Numbered from the stretch's first letter, positions 1 to 11,299 are shown. The stretch is DNA of 64,000 nucleotides from Chionoecetes opilio (GCA_016584305.1 JACEEZ010019113.1:116750-180749); one strand, 5' to 3'. Notes: a model not told the origin generated them from the sequence alone. Made by a program: numbers and translations.

Positions 1-196
1 GAGCAGATTTCACTGAGCTTCTCAACGAAACTATTACACGGTGATTTGTGTTTTGATGAGCAAAATGCATACAGACCTGAGTGCGGTTATGATACAAATG
101 ATCATAGCGCTTCCTAATAAGCAGTGTTTGTTGTAATGGAGATTGCTTTATTTTGCGGCAAACAAAAAAAAACAAAAAAAAGTATAGGCCTACTTT
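1..196. repeat. Left part of composite element, copy A (cut by window edge)
   Basis: The sequence matches 5,320-5,515 almost base for base, so it is the left arm of the composite element seen complete at 5,291-9,487. It lacks the outermost 29 bases of that element because the window begins here. It ends in A-rich sequence followed by CTTTGTGGTTAAAG, which leads into the minisatellite. No gene is seen. Confidence 0.8.
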
Positions 197-1069
197 GTGG
201 TTAAAGTTAGGTTCTGTTTAATTAAAACCTTTAAGGTTAGGTTAGGTTTAATTAAAACCTTTAAGGTTAGGTTCTGTTTAATTAAAACCTTTAAGGTTAG
301 GTTAGGTTTAATTAAAACCTTTAAGGTTAGGTTAGGTTTAATTAAAACCTTTAAGGTTAGGTTAGGTTTCATTAAAACCTTTAAGGTTAGGTTAGGATTC
401 ATTAAAACTTTTAAGGTTAGGTTAGGTTTCATTATAACCTTTAAGGTTAGGTTAAGTTTCATTAAAACCTTTAAGGTTAGGTTAGGTTTCATTAAAACCT
501 ATAAGGTTAGGTTAGGTTTCATGAAAACCTTTAAGGTTAGATTAGGTTTAATTAAAACCTTTAAGGTTAGGTTAGGTTTAATTAAAACCTATAAGGTTAG
601 GTTAGGTTTAATTAAAACCTTAAAGGTTAGGTTAGGTTTAATTAAAACCTTTAAGGTTAGGTTAGGTTTAATTAAAACCTATAAGGTTAGGTTAGGTTTC
701 ATTAAAACCTTTAAGGTTAGGTTAGGTTTAATTAAAACCTATAAGGTTAGGTTAGGTTTCATTAAAACCTTTAAGGTTAAATTAGGTTTAATTAAAACCT
801 TAAAGGTTAGGTTTAATTAAAACCTTTAAGGTAAGGTTAGGTTAGGTTTAATTAAAACCTATAAGGTTATGTTAGGTTTCATTAAAACCTTTAAGGTTAG
901 ATTAGGTTTCATTAAAACCTTTAAGGTTAGGTTAGGTTTAATTAAAACCTATAAGGTTAGGTTTCATTAAAACCTATAAGGTTAGGTTTCATTAAAACCT
1001 TTAAGGTTAGGTTAGGTTTAATTAAAACCTTTAGGGTTAGGTTAGGTTTAATTAAAACCTATAAGGTTA
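197..1069. repeat. 30-bp TTAGG-containing minisatellite, array A1
   Basis: About 29 tandem copies of a 30-base unit. Each unit has one or two GGTTAGGTTAGG motifs (the arthropod telomere pentamer TTAGG) followed by a small foldback, AGGTTT-AATTA-AAACCT. Units vary at a few fixed positions (TTTAATT or TTTCATT; CCTTTAA or CCTATAA). Because 30 is divisible by three and the unit has no stops, long open frames appear on both strands; these are artefacts. It is interstitial, not a chromosome end, since unique and transposon sequence follows on both sides. Confidence 0.95.
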
Positions 1070-1070
1070 T

Positions 1071-1755
1071 CAATCAATCATTGGGGGCACACGCCGCCCA
1101 AGTAGGGGGGGCGCGTCGCCTCGCCCACCCTACGACGCCACTCCCGGGGGTCACCTCGCGTGAGTTCCCATGCAGGCTCCTTTCCCATACCAAGCAGCTC
1201 TCGACAAGAAACATCAACTTGCCCCAGCCACGAGCCTTGTGGGTGCCCCCTAGGCCTCCTCCACGCCGGATTGTCTGTTACAGATACAACCCGATGGGAA
1301 GGATCGGTTTCAGGGTAGCGTGCCACATGCCCATATAGCCGAAGTTGGCGCTGACGGACTATGCAGGTAATAGGCCTCGATTCAGTCTCACGGTGCAATC
1401 GCTGATTTGATACGTAATCATCCCAGCGATACCCCATGATTCTGCGAAGACACTTATTACCAAAGGCATTGATTCGTCTCTTCAAGTCACTATTTAGTGT
1501 CCATGTCTCACAACCATAGAGTAAGACAGGGATCACAAGTGACTTGAAGATTAGATCTTTGTCCTCCTGCACAAGTACCGACAACGCCATATACTCCCAC
1601 TGAGCGAGTCCATAACACCGTGGGCTATGACAATCCGCTGTAAGACTTCTTGACGTGACCCTCCGTCATTATGGACTGCGCTACCAAGGTATGTAAAACT
1701 TTCCAAGATCTCAATGTCCTCGCCACATGCATGAACAGACTGTACTGCTTCATCT
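1071..1755 (-). pseudogene. RTE-type LINE 3' fragment, inside minisatellite
   Basis: 5'-truncated RTE-clade retrotransposon copy read on the minus strand. It encodes the C-terminal part of the reverse transcriptase with the hallmark LLYGCETWTLNSDLKRR and CLRRIMGYRWDDYVSN. The element's 3' end lies at the left, in a short CAAT-type tail at 1,071. The repeat resumes directly at 1,756, with ATAAGGTTA on both sides (1,061-1,069 and 1,756-1,764). That fits a target-site duplication but is weak evidence because the target is itself repetitive. The same fragment sits at the equivalent place in copy B (6,330-7,015), so it inserted before the two blocks were duplicated. Confidence 0.85.
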
Positions 1756-1756
1756 A

Positions 1757-2440
1757 TAAGGTTAGGTTAGGTTTAATTAAAACCTTTAAGGTTAGGTTAG
1801 GTTTAATTAAAACCTTTAAGGTTAGGTTAGGTTTAATTAAAACCTATAAGGTTAGGTTAGGTTTCATTAAAACCTTTAAGGTTAGGTTAGGTTTAATTAA
1901 AACCTATAATGTTAGGTTAGGTTTAATTAAAACCTTTAAGGTTAGGTTAGGTTTAATTAAAACCTATAAGGTTAGGTTAGGTTTCATTAAAACCTTTAAG
2001 GTTAGGTTAGGTTTAATTAAAACCTATAAGGTTAGATTAGGTTTTATTAAAACCTTTAAGGTTATGTTAGGTTTAATTAAAACCTTTAAGGTTAGGTTAG
2101 GTTTCATTAAAACCTTTCAGGTTAGGTTAGGTTTAATTAAAACCTATAAGGTTAGATTAGGTTTCATTAAAACCTTTAAGGTTAGGTTAGGTTTAATTAA
2201 AACCTTTAAGGTTATGTTAGGTTTAATTAAAACCTATAAGGTTAGATTAGGTTTCATTAAAACCTTTAAGGTTAGGTTAGGTTTCATTAAAACCTTTAAG
2301 GTTAGGTTAGGTTTCATTAAAACCTTTAAGGTTAGGTTAGGTTTTATTAAAACCTGTAAGGTTAGGTTAGGTTTCATTAAAACCTTTAAGGTTAGGTTAG
2401 GTTTCATTAAAACATTAGGTTAGGTTAGGTTTCATTTTTT
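1757..2440. repeat. 30-bp TTAGG-containing minisatellite, array A2
   Basis: Continuation of the array that the RTE fragment interrupts, about 23 units of the same 30-base monomer. It ends in a T-rich run at 2,434-2,452. Its equivalent in copy B is about twice as long, so unit number has changed since duplication. Confidence 0.95.
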
Positions 2441-2452
2441 TTTTTTTTTTTT

Positions 2453-2560
2453 CGTTTGGTTTGCTCAAAATAAAACTAGCACCATTAGAACAAGCACCTA
2501 TTGTAGGCCAAGAAAAAATAGTTGGTCTCTGAAAACGACCGCGAAACTCTCGTCCATCAT
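2453..2560. repeat. Right flank of the minisatellite element (family with GTCCAT end)
   Basis: Matches 8,545-8,650 closely: TTGCTCAAAATAAAAC, then AGAACAAGCACC, then a terminus reading GACCGCGAAACTCTCGTCCAT. Reverse-complement forms of this terminus start at 25,949 and 32,388, and a same-sense form ends near 39,525. It is therefore the end of a dispersed mobile family rather than unique sequence. Confidence 0.6.
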
Positions 2561-2564
2561 AACT

Positions 2565-4134
2565 CAATCAATCAATCATTGGGGGCATACGCCGGGGGGC
2601 GCGTCGCCTCGCCCACCCTACGACGCCACTCCCGGGGGTCACCACGCACGAGTTCCCATGCAGGCTCCTTTCCCATACCAAGCAGCTCTCGACAAGAAAC
2701 ATCAACTTGCCCCAGCCACGAGCCTTGTGGGCGCCCCCTTGGCCTCCTCCACGCCGGATTGTCTCTTACAGATACAACCCGATGGGAAGGATCGGTTTCA
2801 GGGTAGCGTGCCACATGCCCATATAGCCGAAGTTGGCGCTGACGGACTATGCAGGTAATAGGCCTCGATTCAGTCTCACGGTGCAATCACTGATTTGACA
2901 CGTAATCATCCCAGCGATACCCCATGATTCTGCGAAGACACTTATTACCAAAGGCATTAATTAGTCTCTTCAAGTCACTATTTAGTGTCCATGTCTCACA
3001 ACCATAGAGTAAGACAGGGATCACAAGCGACTTGAAGATCCGGATCTTTGTCCTCCTGCACAGGTACCGACAACGCCAAATACTCCCGCTGAGCGAGTCC
3101 ATAACACCGTGGGCTATGCCAATCCGTCGTAAGACTTCTTGACGTGACCCGCCGTCATTATGGACTGCGCTACCAAGGTATGTAAAACTTTCCAAGATCT
3201 CAATGTCCTCGCCACACGCATGAACAGACTGTACTGCTTCATCTAGTAAGTCTCCAAATACCTGGACCTTGGTCTTGAGCCAGGAGACCTCAAGTCCCAA
3301 AGGCTTTGCCTCCTCGTGCAGCGCCTCGAGAGCCATCACCAGGACCTCCAGCGACTCAGCAAAGATTACTGCATCATCGGCAAAAACAAGATCAGTGATC
3401 TTGGTGTTGACGACGGATGCTCCACAATCACTTTGATCTACAACCTTGTCCAATACCCAGTCCATACAAGCGTTGAAAAGTGATGGGGCAAGGACGCACC
3501 CCTGCCTCACTCCTGTATTCACAGGAAAGAAGCTGGATACACCTGCCCCACACTTCACAGCACTCTCAGTCCCAGAATACAGACCAGTTATCAAACCAAT
3601 AGTCCTTGCAGGAATCCCGCGAAGTCGCAGAAGATCCCAGAGTGACTCACGATGCACTGAGTCAAACGCCTTCTTGAGATCAACATAGGCTGCAAGCATC
3701 CCCTGTCGAAACTCACGTCGGCGTTCCACCAGGACACGAAGCGCTAGGATACGGTCCGTTGTTGACTTACCAGGCGTGAACCCAGACTGCTGAGGTCTCT
3801 GATGCTTCACCAGATGACTGCGAATTCGTGTCAGCAATAGATGGGCAAGCACCTTGCCTGGTACGCTGAGCAGTGTAATACCGCGGTAATTGTTGCAGTC
3901 CTGACGGTCCCCTTTCCCTTTCCAGATAGGGACGACCAGCCCCCTTTTCCAGTCAGGAGGAATGGTACCTGATTGCCACACGGCAGTCAGGACAGCATGC
4001 AACCCGCGGATCATGGCCTCACCCCCAGCTTTGAGGAGCTCCGCACTGATATTACAAACACCAGCTGCCTTTCCACCCTTCAACTTTGCTACAGCCTCTC
4101 TGACTTCGTCAAGAGAGGGTGCATCCATCCATCA
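2565..4134 (-). pseudogene. RTE-type LINE, 5'-truncated, with 12-bp target duplication
   Basis: Minus-strand RTE-clade retrotransposon. The open frame 4,128-2,887 encodes about 413 residues of reverse transcriptase: SLDEVREAVAKL near the start, the fingers motif with AAYVDLKKAFDSVHRES, GVRQGCVLAPSLFN, the catalytic FADDAVIFAES, then the thumb and the C-terminal LLYGCETWTL region. A stop at the QISDCTV-equivalent position separates this from a further C-terminal piece down to 2,572. The endonuclease half is missing by 5' truncation. The 3' end is a CAAT-repeat tail at 2,565. The insertion is flanked by TCCATCATAACT at 2,553-2,564 and 4,135-4,146. It is a dead copy, but the best preserved RT of this family in the window. 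Confidence 0.92.
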
Positions 4135-4146
4135 TCCATCATAACT

Positions 4147-4366
4147 GAAGACACAAAATGACACAGATCGCTGTTCAATATAAAATGCCCGTGTTACAAG
4201 TTATCTCTTAATATTGATATTTGATAAACTATGATACAACTACGCCTAATGTCATGTATATATCCTCTTTTTAGACACTATTAAAACCCCTTTGGCCCTA
4301 TTCGCCGGTGTTTACTGCTCAGATCCGGTCCGATCCAGTCCGATCCGGTGTTTTTATGGACCCCCA
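4147..4366. other. Unassigned spacer
   Basis: AT-rich sequence without coding signal. Near 4,322-4,350 it has three close copies of a TCCGATCC-type motif. Nothing else is recognised. Confidence 0.5.
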
Positions 4367-4370
4367 TTAA

Positions 4371-5283
4371 AGTAATCGTCCAGACCCATTTTTTCTTTGC
4401 ATAATTATGTTGAATGTTCATTCAAAATACCTAATCCACAAAAAATTATTCATTTTCACGCCTTATTTCCCTAAAAACATGACTTTTGTAAAAAGCGCGG
4501 GAAAAACAACAGCCCCATTCCAGCCGTGGCGCGAAACTTGCTGGCGACGACACAAGAGGTAAGCCTCCCAGCCCCGCCCGACACAATCACACGAAGACTG
4601 AGAAAAATGTAGTACTTGGGGAATTTTGGGTGCTTCTGGTATATTTTTTGTGCAACACGGCACATACTTGCATCCTGCATGGGCACGGCAAGAAAGCCGT
4701 GCCATTCCCGAGAGCTTAGCACCCATTCACAACCCACACGGCGACGATATATGTGTGCAGACCTTTGGAGCGACGGGGAGCGGCTGGTAATAGCCAGGGT
4801 ACTGCAACCCTCTCATCTCGGTGGCCTTACTACTACCCGCCGCTCCCCGCCGCTTGCCGCCGCTGCACACATCTGCACACATATATCGTCGCCCCACAGT
4901 TTGCAAATGGGTGCTAAGCTCTCGGTAAAGGCACAGCCCCCACGCTGCACCCACACAGGATGTAAGTACATGCCACATCGCACATAAAAAATATCAGAAA
5001 CACCCAAAATTCCTCAAGTACTACATTTTTCTCAGAGTCTCCGCGCATATGTATCAGGCGGTGCTGGGAGGCTCCCTGTTGTGACGTCGCCGACCCATGG
5101 TGCGTCGTCTGCTGATAAACAGTTGTGTTTTGAGAGCACGGGGAATTTACAGATTTTGAATGCGGATCATTTAAAAACGGGTGACTGGATGCAAAATGTG
5201 ACAACATATTGTTGATATACTCGATCATGGCTATATTTTGACGGCATTAAATCAGGAATGATGAAATGGTCTGGACGATTACT
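4371..5283. mobile_element. TTAA-flanked non-autonomous foldback DNA element, copy 1
   Basis: A 913-bp element bounded by the perfect 16-bp terminal inverted repeat AGTAATCGTCCAGACC and flanked by TTAA on both sides (4,367-4,370 and 5,284-5,287). TTAA target duplication is typical of piggyBac and Kolobok superfamilies, but the terminal bases fit neither consensus closely, so the superfamily is left open. The interior is a long imperfect inverted repeat: the region near 4,600-4,790 pairs with 4,840-5,060, including a shared TATATGTGTGCAG / CTGCACACATATA. It encodes no transposase. Related copies are at 26,242 and 57,142-61,963. Confidence 0.85.
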
Positions 5284-5515
5284 TTAAGGCGCTATTACAC
5301 GGGCACTTTTCTGCTCAGTGAGCAGATTTCACTGAGCTTCTCAACGAAACTATTACACGGTGATTTGTGTTTTGATGAGCAAAATGCATACAGACCTGAG
5401 TGCGGTTATGATACAAATGATCATAGCGCTTCCTAATAAGCAGTGTTTGTTGTAATGGAGATTGCTTTATTTTGCGGCAAACAAAAAAAAACAAAAAAAA
5501 GTATAGGCCTACTTT

Positions 5516-6328
5516 GTGGTTAAAGTTAGGTTCTGTTTAATTAAAACCTTTAAGGTTAGGTTAGGTTTAATTAAAACCTTTAAGGTTAGGTTAGGTTTAA
5601 TTAAAACCTTTAAGGTTAGGTTAGGTTTCATTAAAACCTTTAAGGTTAGGTTAGGATTCATTAAAACTTTTAAGGTTAGGTTAGGTTTCATTATAACCTT
5701 TAAGGTTAGGTTAAGTTTCATTAAAACCTTTAAGGTTAGGTTAGGTTTCATTAAAACCTATAAGGTTAGGTTAGGTTTCATGAAATCCTTTAAGGTTAGA
5801 TTAGGTTTAATTAAAACCTTTAAGGTTAGGTTAGGTTTAATTAAAACCTATAAGGTTAGGTTAGGTTTAATTAAAACCTTAAAGGTTAGGTTAGGTTTAA
5901 TTAAAACCTTTAAGGTTAGGTTAGGTTTAATTAAAACCTATAAGGTTAGGTTAGGTTTCATTAAAACCTTTAAGGTTAGGTTAGGTTTAATTAAAACCTA
6001 TAAGGTTAGGTTAGGTTTCATTAAAACCTTTAAGGTTAAATTAGGTTTAATTAAAACCTTAAAGGTTAGGTTTAATTAAAACCTTTAAGGTAAGGTTAGG
6101 TTAGGTTTAATTAAAACCTATAAGGTTATGTTAGGTTTCATTAAAACCTTTAAGGTTAGATTAGGTTTCATTAAAACCTTTAAGGTTAGGTTAGGTTTAA
6201 TTAAAACCTATAAGGTTAGGTTTCATTAAAACCTATAAGGTTAGGTTTCATTAAAACCTTTAAGGTTAGGTTAGGTTTAATTAAAACCTTTAGGGTTAGG
6301 TTAGGTTTAATTAAAACCTATAAGGTTA
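5516..6328. repeat. 30-bp TTAGG-containing minisatellite, array B1
   Basis: About 27 units of the same monomer as array A1, with the same order of variant units but two fewer near its start. Open frames through it are artefacts of the 30-base period. Confidence 0.95.
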
Positions 6329-6329
6329 T

Positions 6330-7015
6330 CAATCAATCATTGGGGGCACACGCCGCCCAAGTAGGGGGGGCGCATCGCCTCGCCCACCCTACGACGCCAC
6401 TCCCGGGGGTCACCTCGCGTGAATTCCCATGCAGGCTCCTTTCCCATACCAAGCAGCTCTCGACAAGAAACATCAACTTGCCCCAGCCACGAGCCTTGTG
6501 GGCGCCCCCTAGGCCTCCTCCACGCCGGATTGTCTGTTACAGATACAACCCGATGGGAAGGATCGGTTTCAGGGTAGCGTGCCACATGCCCATATAGCCG
6601 AAGTTGGCGCTGACGGACTATGCAGGTAATAGGCCTCGATTCAGTCTCACGGTGCAATCGCTGATTTGATACGTAATCATCCCAGCGATACCCCATGATT
6701 CTGCGAAGACACTTATTACCAAAGGCATTGATTCGTCTCTTCAAGTCACTATTTAGTGTCCATGTCTCACAACCATAGAGTAAGACAGGGATCACAAGCG
6801 ACTTGAAGATCCGGATCTTTGTCCTCCTGCACAGGTACCGACAACGCCATATACTCCCACTGAGCGAGTCCATAACACCGTGGGCTATGACAATCCGCTG
6901 TAAGACTTCTTGACGTGACCCTCCGTCATTATGGACTGCGCTACCAAGGTATGTAAAACTTTCCAAGATCTCAATGTCCTCGCCACATGCATGAACAGAC
7001 TGTACTGCTTCATCT
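6330..7015 (-). pseudogene. RTE-type LINE 3' fragment, copy B equivalent
   Basis: Nearly identical to 1,071-1,755, in the same orientation and with the same breakpoints against the minisatellite. The minus frame 6,966-6,337 encodes 209 residues from YLGSAVHNDGGSRQEVL through the RTE C-terminal domain. It is slightly better preserved than copy A: the YLCRRTKIRIFKSLVIPVLL stretch is intact here, while copy A has lost frame at this point. It has no endonuclease or catalytic FADD region. Confidence 0.88.
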
Positions 7016-7016
7016 A

Positions 7017-8512
7017 TAAGGTTAGGTTAGGTTTAATTAAAACCTTTAAGGTTAGGTTAGGTTTAATTAAAACCTTTAAGGTTAGGTTAGGTTTAATTAA
7101 AACCTATAAGGTTAGGTTAGGTTTCATTAAAACCTTTAAGGTTAGGTTAGGTTTAATTAAAACCTATAATGTTAGGTTAGGTTTAATTAAAACCTTTAAG
7201 GTTAGGTTAGGTTTAATTAAAACCTATAAGGTTAGGTTAGGTTTCATTAAAACCTTTAAGGTTAGGTTAGGTTTAATTAAAACCTATAAGGTTAGATTAG
7301 GTTTTATTAAAACCTTTAAGGTTATGTTAGGTTTAATTAAAACCTTTAAGGTTAGGTTAGGTTTCATTAAAACCTTTCAGGTTAGGTTAGGTTTAATTAA
7401 AACCTATAAGGTTAGATTAGGTTTCATTAAAACCTTTAAGGTTAGGTTAGGTTTAATTAAAACCTCTAAGGTTATGTTAGGTTTAATTAAAACCTATAAG
7501 GTTAGATTAGGTTTCATTAAAACCTTTAAGGTTAGGTTAGGTTTAATTAAAACCTTTAAGGTTAGGTTAGGTTTCATTAAAACCTTTCAGGTTAGGTTAG
7601 GTTTAATTAAAACCTATAAGGTTAGATTAGGTTTCATTAAAACCTTTAAGGTTAGGTTAGTTTTCATTAAAACCTATAAGGTTAGATTAGGTTTCATTAA
7701 AACCTTTAAGGTTAGGTTAGGTTTCATTAAAACCTTTAAGGTTAGGTTAGGTTTCATTAAAACCTTTAAGGTTAGGTTAGGTTTAATTAAAACCTATAAG
7801 GTTAGATTAGGTTTCATTAAAACCTTTAAGGTTAGATTAGGTTTCATTAAAACCTTAAGGTTAGGTTAGGTTTCATTAAAACCTTTAAGGTTAGGTTAGG
7901 TTTCATTAAAACCTTTAAGGTTAGGTTAGGTTTCATTAAAACCTTTAAGGTTAGGTTAGGTTTAATTAAAACCTTTAAGGTTAGGTTAGGTTAGGTTTCA
8001 TTAAAACCTTTAAGGTTAGGTTAGGTTTCATTAAAACCTTTAAGGTTAGGTTAGGTTTCATTAAAACCTTTAAGGTTAGGTTAGGTTTCATTAAAACCTA
8101 TAAGGTTAGGTTAGGTTTAATTAAAACCTATAAGGTTAGATTAGGTTTCATTACAACCTTTAAGGTTAGGTTAGGTTTCATTAAAACCTTTAAGGTTAGG
8201 TTAGGTTTCATTAAAACCTTTAAGGTTAGGTTAGGTTTCATTAAAACCTTTAAGGTTAGGTTAGGTTTCATTACAACCTTTAAGGTTAGGTTAGGTTTCA
8301 TTAAAACCTATAAGGTTAGATTAGGTTTCATTAAAACCTTTAAGGTTAGGTTAGGTTTCATTAAAACCTTTAAGGTTAGGTTAGGTTTCATTAAAACCTT
8401 TAAGGTTAGGTTAGGTTTCATTAAAACCTTTAAGGTTAGGTTAGGTTTCATTAAAACCTTTACGGCTAGGTTAAGTTTCATTAAAACCTATAAGGTTAGG
8501 TTAGGTTTCATT
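7017..8512. repeat. 30-bp TTAGG-containing minisatellite, array B2
   Basis: About 50 units, twice the size of the equivalent array in copy A. The extra units include a duplicated run, since the segment around 7,500-7,640 repeats the variant order of 7,340-7,440. It ends in an A-run followed by a G-run (8,513-8,548). Confidence 0.95.
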
Positions 8513-8533
8513 AAAAAAAAAAAAAAAAATGGG

Positions 8534-8653
8534 GGGGAGGGGGGGGGGTTGCGCAAAATAAAACTATCTCCATTAGAACAAGCACCTATTGTAGGCCAAG
8601 AAAAAATAGTTGGTGTCTCTGAAAACGACCGCGAAACTCTCGTCCATTATTAC
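8534..8653. repeat. Right flank of minisatellite element, copy B
   Basis: Equivalent of 2,453-2,560. The segment AAATAAAACTATCTCCATTA is the near reverse complement of the left side of the array (TAATGGAGATTGCTTTATTT, from 5,454). The array is thus flanked by inverted repeats, as expected for a tandem repeat grown inside a foldback element. It ends GAAACTCTCGTCCATTA. Confidence 0.6.
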
Positions 8654-9452
8654 CAAAAGTTGTTTCGTAGTCTATATGAAACCATAGTCGTTTCGTACAC
8701 TCAGCGCAGAGTTTAACTTGACTACTAGAGTTACGAAATGACACCAGGTATGTACGAAAATACTCAAAATCAGTGTACGAAACTAACTACTTTTAATTCA
8801 ATATACCTAATTGAGGAAGGTTTTTTGATTAGGCCAAAGGTTTTTTATTCATTTAAACTTCCTGTAATCCTCGAGAGTAGCTTCTATGGACCACTGTGGC
8901 CCGCGCCGTATACCCGTGGCCGCGGCGGTACGGGGCTGACGCCGTTATAGTTGACGAGAACTACGCGTTCGCTCTTTAGGTCAGACACACACACTCAGGG
9001 GCTAACACTGCACTCTTAGCCTCTCTCGCTTTACCATATACACCACACCTGTCACTACACACCTGTACGGCCTCGCAACACACCTGTCGCCTGCGTATCA
9101 CCGTAAATAAATTACTTGGAAGGTCAGGCTTCTTAGGTATTGAGGGTGTTTTCTTTTTTAATGTTTTTTTTAACAAATAAAGGGCTATATATGTTCCATA
9201 TTGTAGGATGTGCCTGAACTAAGTCAATCAGTAAGCTTTCCATCTCGTCTGTCCAGTCAGCAGGCATGTTGATGTCTTTTTGAGAGTTTTAGAAGAAAAT
9301 TAGCTTGCAATAAATAATATAGTCATCCACTAATTTCGGTCCTTTATAACAGAAAACGTTTTTGCTCACTCAAAATGACGAGCAAAAATAGCTTCGAAGT
9401 AGTTCCCTGTTTGCTCAACCAAACAGGCTTTCATTGAGCAAAATCCTCAAAA
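8654..9452. other. Unassigned interior of composite element
   Basis: No supported gene. GACGAGAACTACGCGTTCGC near 8,953 resembles the GTCCATTA-family terminus in reverse. The last part (9,355-9,452) is rich in GAGCAAAA / TTTGCTC motifs echoing the left arm near 5,330-5,380. Confidence 0.4.
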
Positions 9453-9662
9453 CTGCTCACTGAGCAGAAAAGTGCCCATGTAATAGCCGCTGGAAATACT
9501 TTGGAACTCATCCTTCCGGCCGGCTTTGACTGAAATGAACTACCGCACTGTATTGTATGCTTATTGTACTTCACATCTGTAAAGGTTCCAGCGTGCGCTC
9601 AGCCTTGGTTAACCCACACGGCCGTTATGAAATATGGGGTGCCTCAAAAAATTCTAAGTCCA

Positions 9663-10005
9663 GTTAGGTTAGGTTAGGTTAGGTTAGGTATACTTTGTGG
9701 TTAAGGTTAGATTAGGTTAGGTATACTTTGTGGTTAAGGTTAGATTAGGTTAGGTATACTTTGTGGTTAAGGTTAGGTTAGGTTAGGTATACTTTGTGGT
9801 TAAGGTTAGGTTAGGTTAGGTATACTTTGTGGTTAAGGTTAGGTATACTTTGTGGTTAAGGTTAGGTATACTTTGTGGTTAAGGTTAGGTTCGGTTAGGT
9901 ATACTTTGTGGTTAAGGTTAGGTTAGGTTCGGTTAGGTATACTTTGTGGTTAAGGTTAGGTTAGGTTAGGTATACTTTGTGGTTAAGGTTAGGTTAGGTT
10001 AGATT
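9663..10005. repeat. Second TTAGG-type array with TATACTTTGTGGTTAAGG units
   Basis: About ten irregular units of roughly 20-38 bases, each TATACTTTGTGGTTAAGGTT followed by one to three AGGTT(AGGTT) pentamers. The core TACTTTGTGGTTAA also occurs once directly before arrays A1 and B1 (near 191 and 5,510), linking the two array types. It is followed by unique AT-rich sequence. Confidence 0.9.
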
Positions 10006-11299
10006 TTTACATATAGTGACTTTGAAGATTTTTTGGCGAGCCATAAATCACTTATATTTGCTTCCCCCACCCAAAAACCCCGTATTCCCGCCAGTTCCCG
10101 AGACTTGTTGGCTATAGGGGGAAGAAAAAAAAGATAGGGGTGAAGGACTTCTTCCAAAAATTTACCTAGCCGCATAATATCCGCTTTAGACGATTTTAAG
10201 TGAATATAAGCAAGATTTCATATAGATATGACTTGTTTAGTATCCTTTCGACTAACTAATTTGGTATATTCAGTGACTTTTCGTAATTGTATGGCTAACA
10301 ACGGACGATTTTTTATAGCAAAGGAAAGATCTGGGCGTGAAGGGGTTAAACTGTCACCATCACTACTGTTACTACAGGGAGTGTGTCAGGACGGACGGAA
10401 TAGTGGTAGGCAGACTCTAGGTACGCGGGGAATGGTGGTATAGTTGTGCTTGATTTCCGTCCGTAACCACAACTCACTCTTATAGAACACTTGGTACTTC
10501 ACTCGCATCATTACACTACTAGGGACACAACTCACTGTTATAGAACACAGGACGACTTCACTCGCTTCAATAAACTACTATATGGGTGCACGCGCGTATC
10601 ACAGGGACACGGGCACAATATGGCGGGTGGGTTGCGTTCACTCACTCCTCACTGCCTCCGATTCTAACCTTATTTCACCATAAACCAGCATCCCCTCCGA
10701 GGTTTTAATGTACACGCAGTGACGACCGACCCTGTCACTTAATCACACTCGAATATCCTCCGGTAAAGTAAGGAATTTAAGGCGAAAACAGGATGAACAC
10801 AACACATACGTATTCCACGACACACAGAAACACGCGGGAGGTTACGTGACTCGCTGACAGCCTGCATATGCCTGGCAACAAGGCTGATCTGCTCAAATGA
10901 ACGTCTTCCTCAAACACAAACCAGAAATTTTACGTTATAATATCCTTTTAGAAATACTATCAATTTGAATTACAGTTTACTTTTTTATATCAAACCCTAA
11001 AGAGGAGAGAAATATCTTACTGGTTATAGTTTTAATATTTTAATAAATACTCGTATGATTAAGTACACCTTGCTTTCTTTAGGTAAGTGTATATTGAAAA
11101 CTGTACGCTAATCGTGTTAAATATTCTAAACCAAATGATTTCATTGTTTTCCTAATACAATACCAAAAAAAAGACTATATGAATTGGGCATATCGTTACC
11201 ACAAAATGAAATAATGGTACACATACTGTGACATACAGAAAATGGGAACTTGAGTAGCAGGCTTAAATATATTTCCATCTCGGCATCTTTATAAACCAA
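10006..11299. other. Unassigned AT-rich sequence
   Basis: No long open frame, no family terminus and no exon with convincing splice sites were seen. Near 10,470 and 10,530 a short phrase (CAACTCACT-TTATAGAACAC) is repeated about 60 bases apart with a following CTTCACTCGC, a minor local duplication. Confidence 0.5.

Larger units (their letters stand above)
5291..9487. mobile_element. Composite element with 35-bp terminal inverted repeats, copy B
   Basis: Bounded by a 35-bp inverted repeat starting GCTATTACAYGGGCACTTTT and containing the palindrome CTGCTCAGTGAGCAG (5,291-5,325 and 9,453-9,487, one mismatch). Inside are the left arm shared with window start, two minisatellite arrays, an RTE fragment, and about 0.8 kb of unassigned sequence. 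No transposase is visible. I see no convincing target duplication: the left boundary abuts the TTAA element. It resembles a non-autonomous cut-and-paste DNA transposon; PIF/Harbinger is possible but unproven. Confidence 0.6.

Noticed and set aside
197..820. Long open frames of repeated KVRLGLIKTF peptides (also 1,671-2,423, 5,516-6,079, 6,931-7,869 and reverse strand)
   Set aside because: They follow from a 30-base tandem unit without stops in these frames; open frames occur on both strands and change with unit indels. Not genes.
197..2440. Chromosome end (true telomere)
   Set aside because: TTAGG occurs as part of a longer monomer and the arrays are bounded on both sides by transposon and other sequence.
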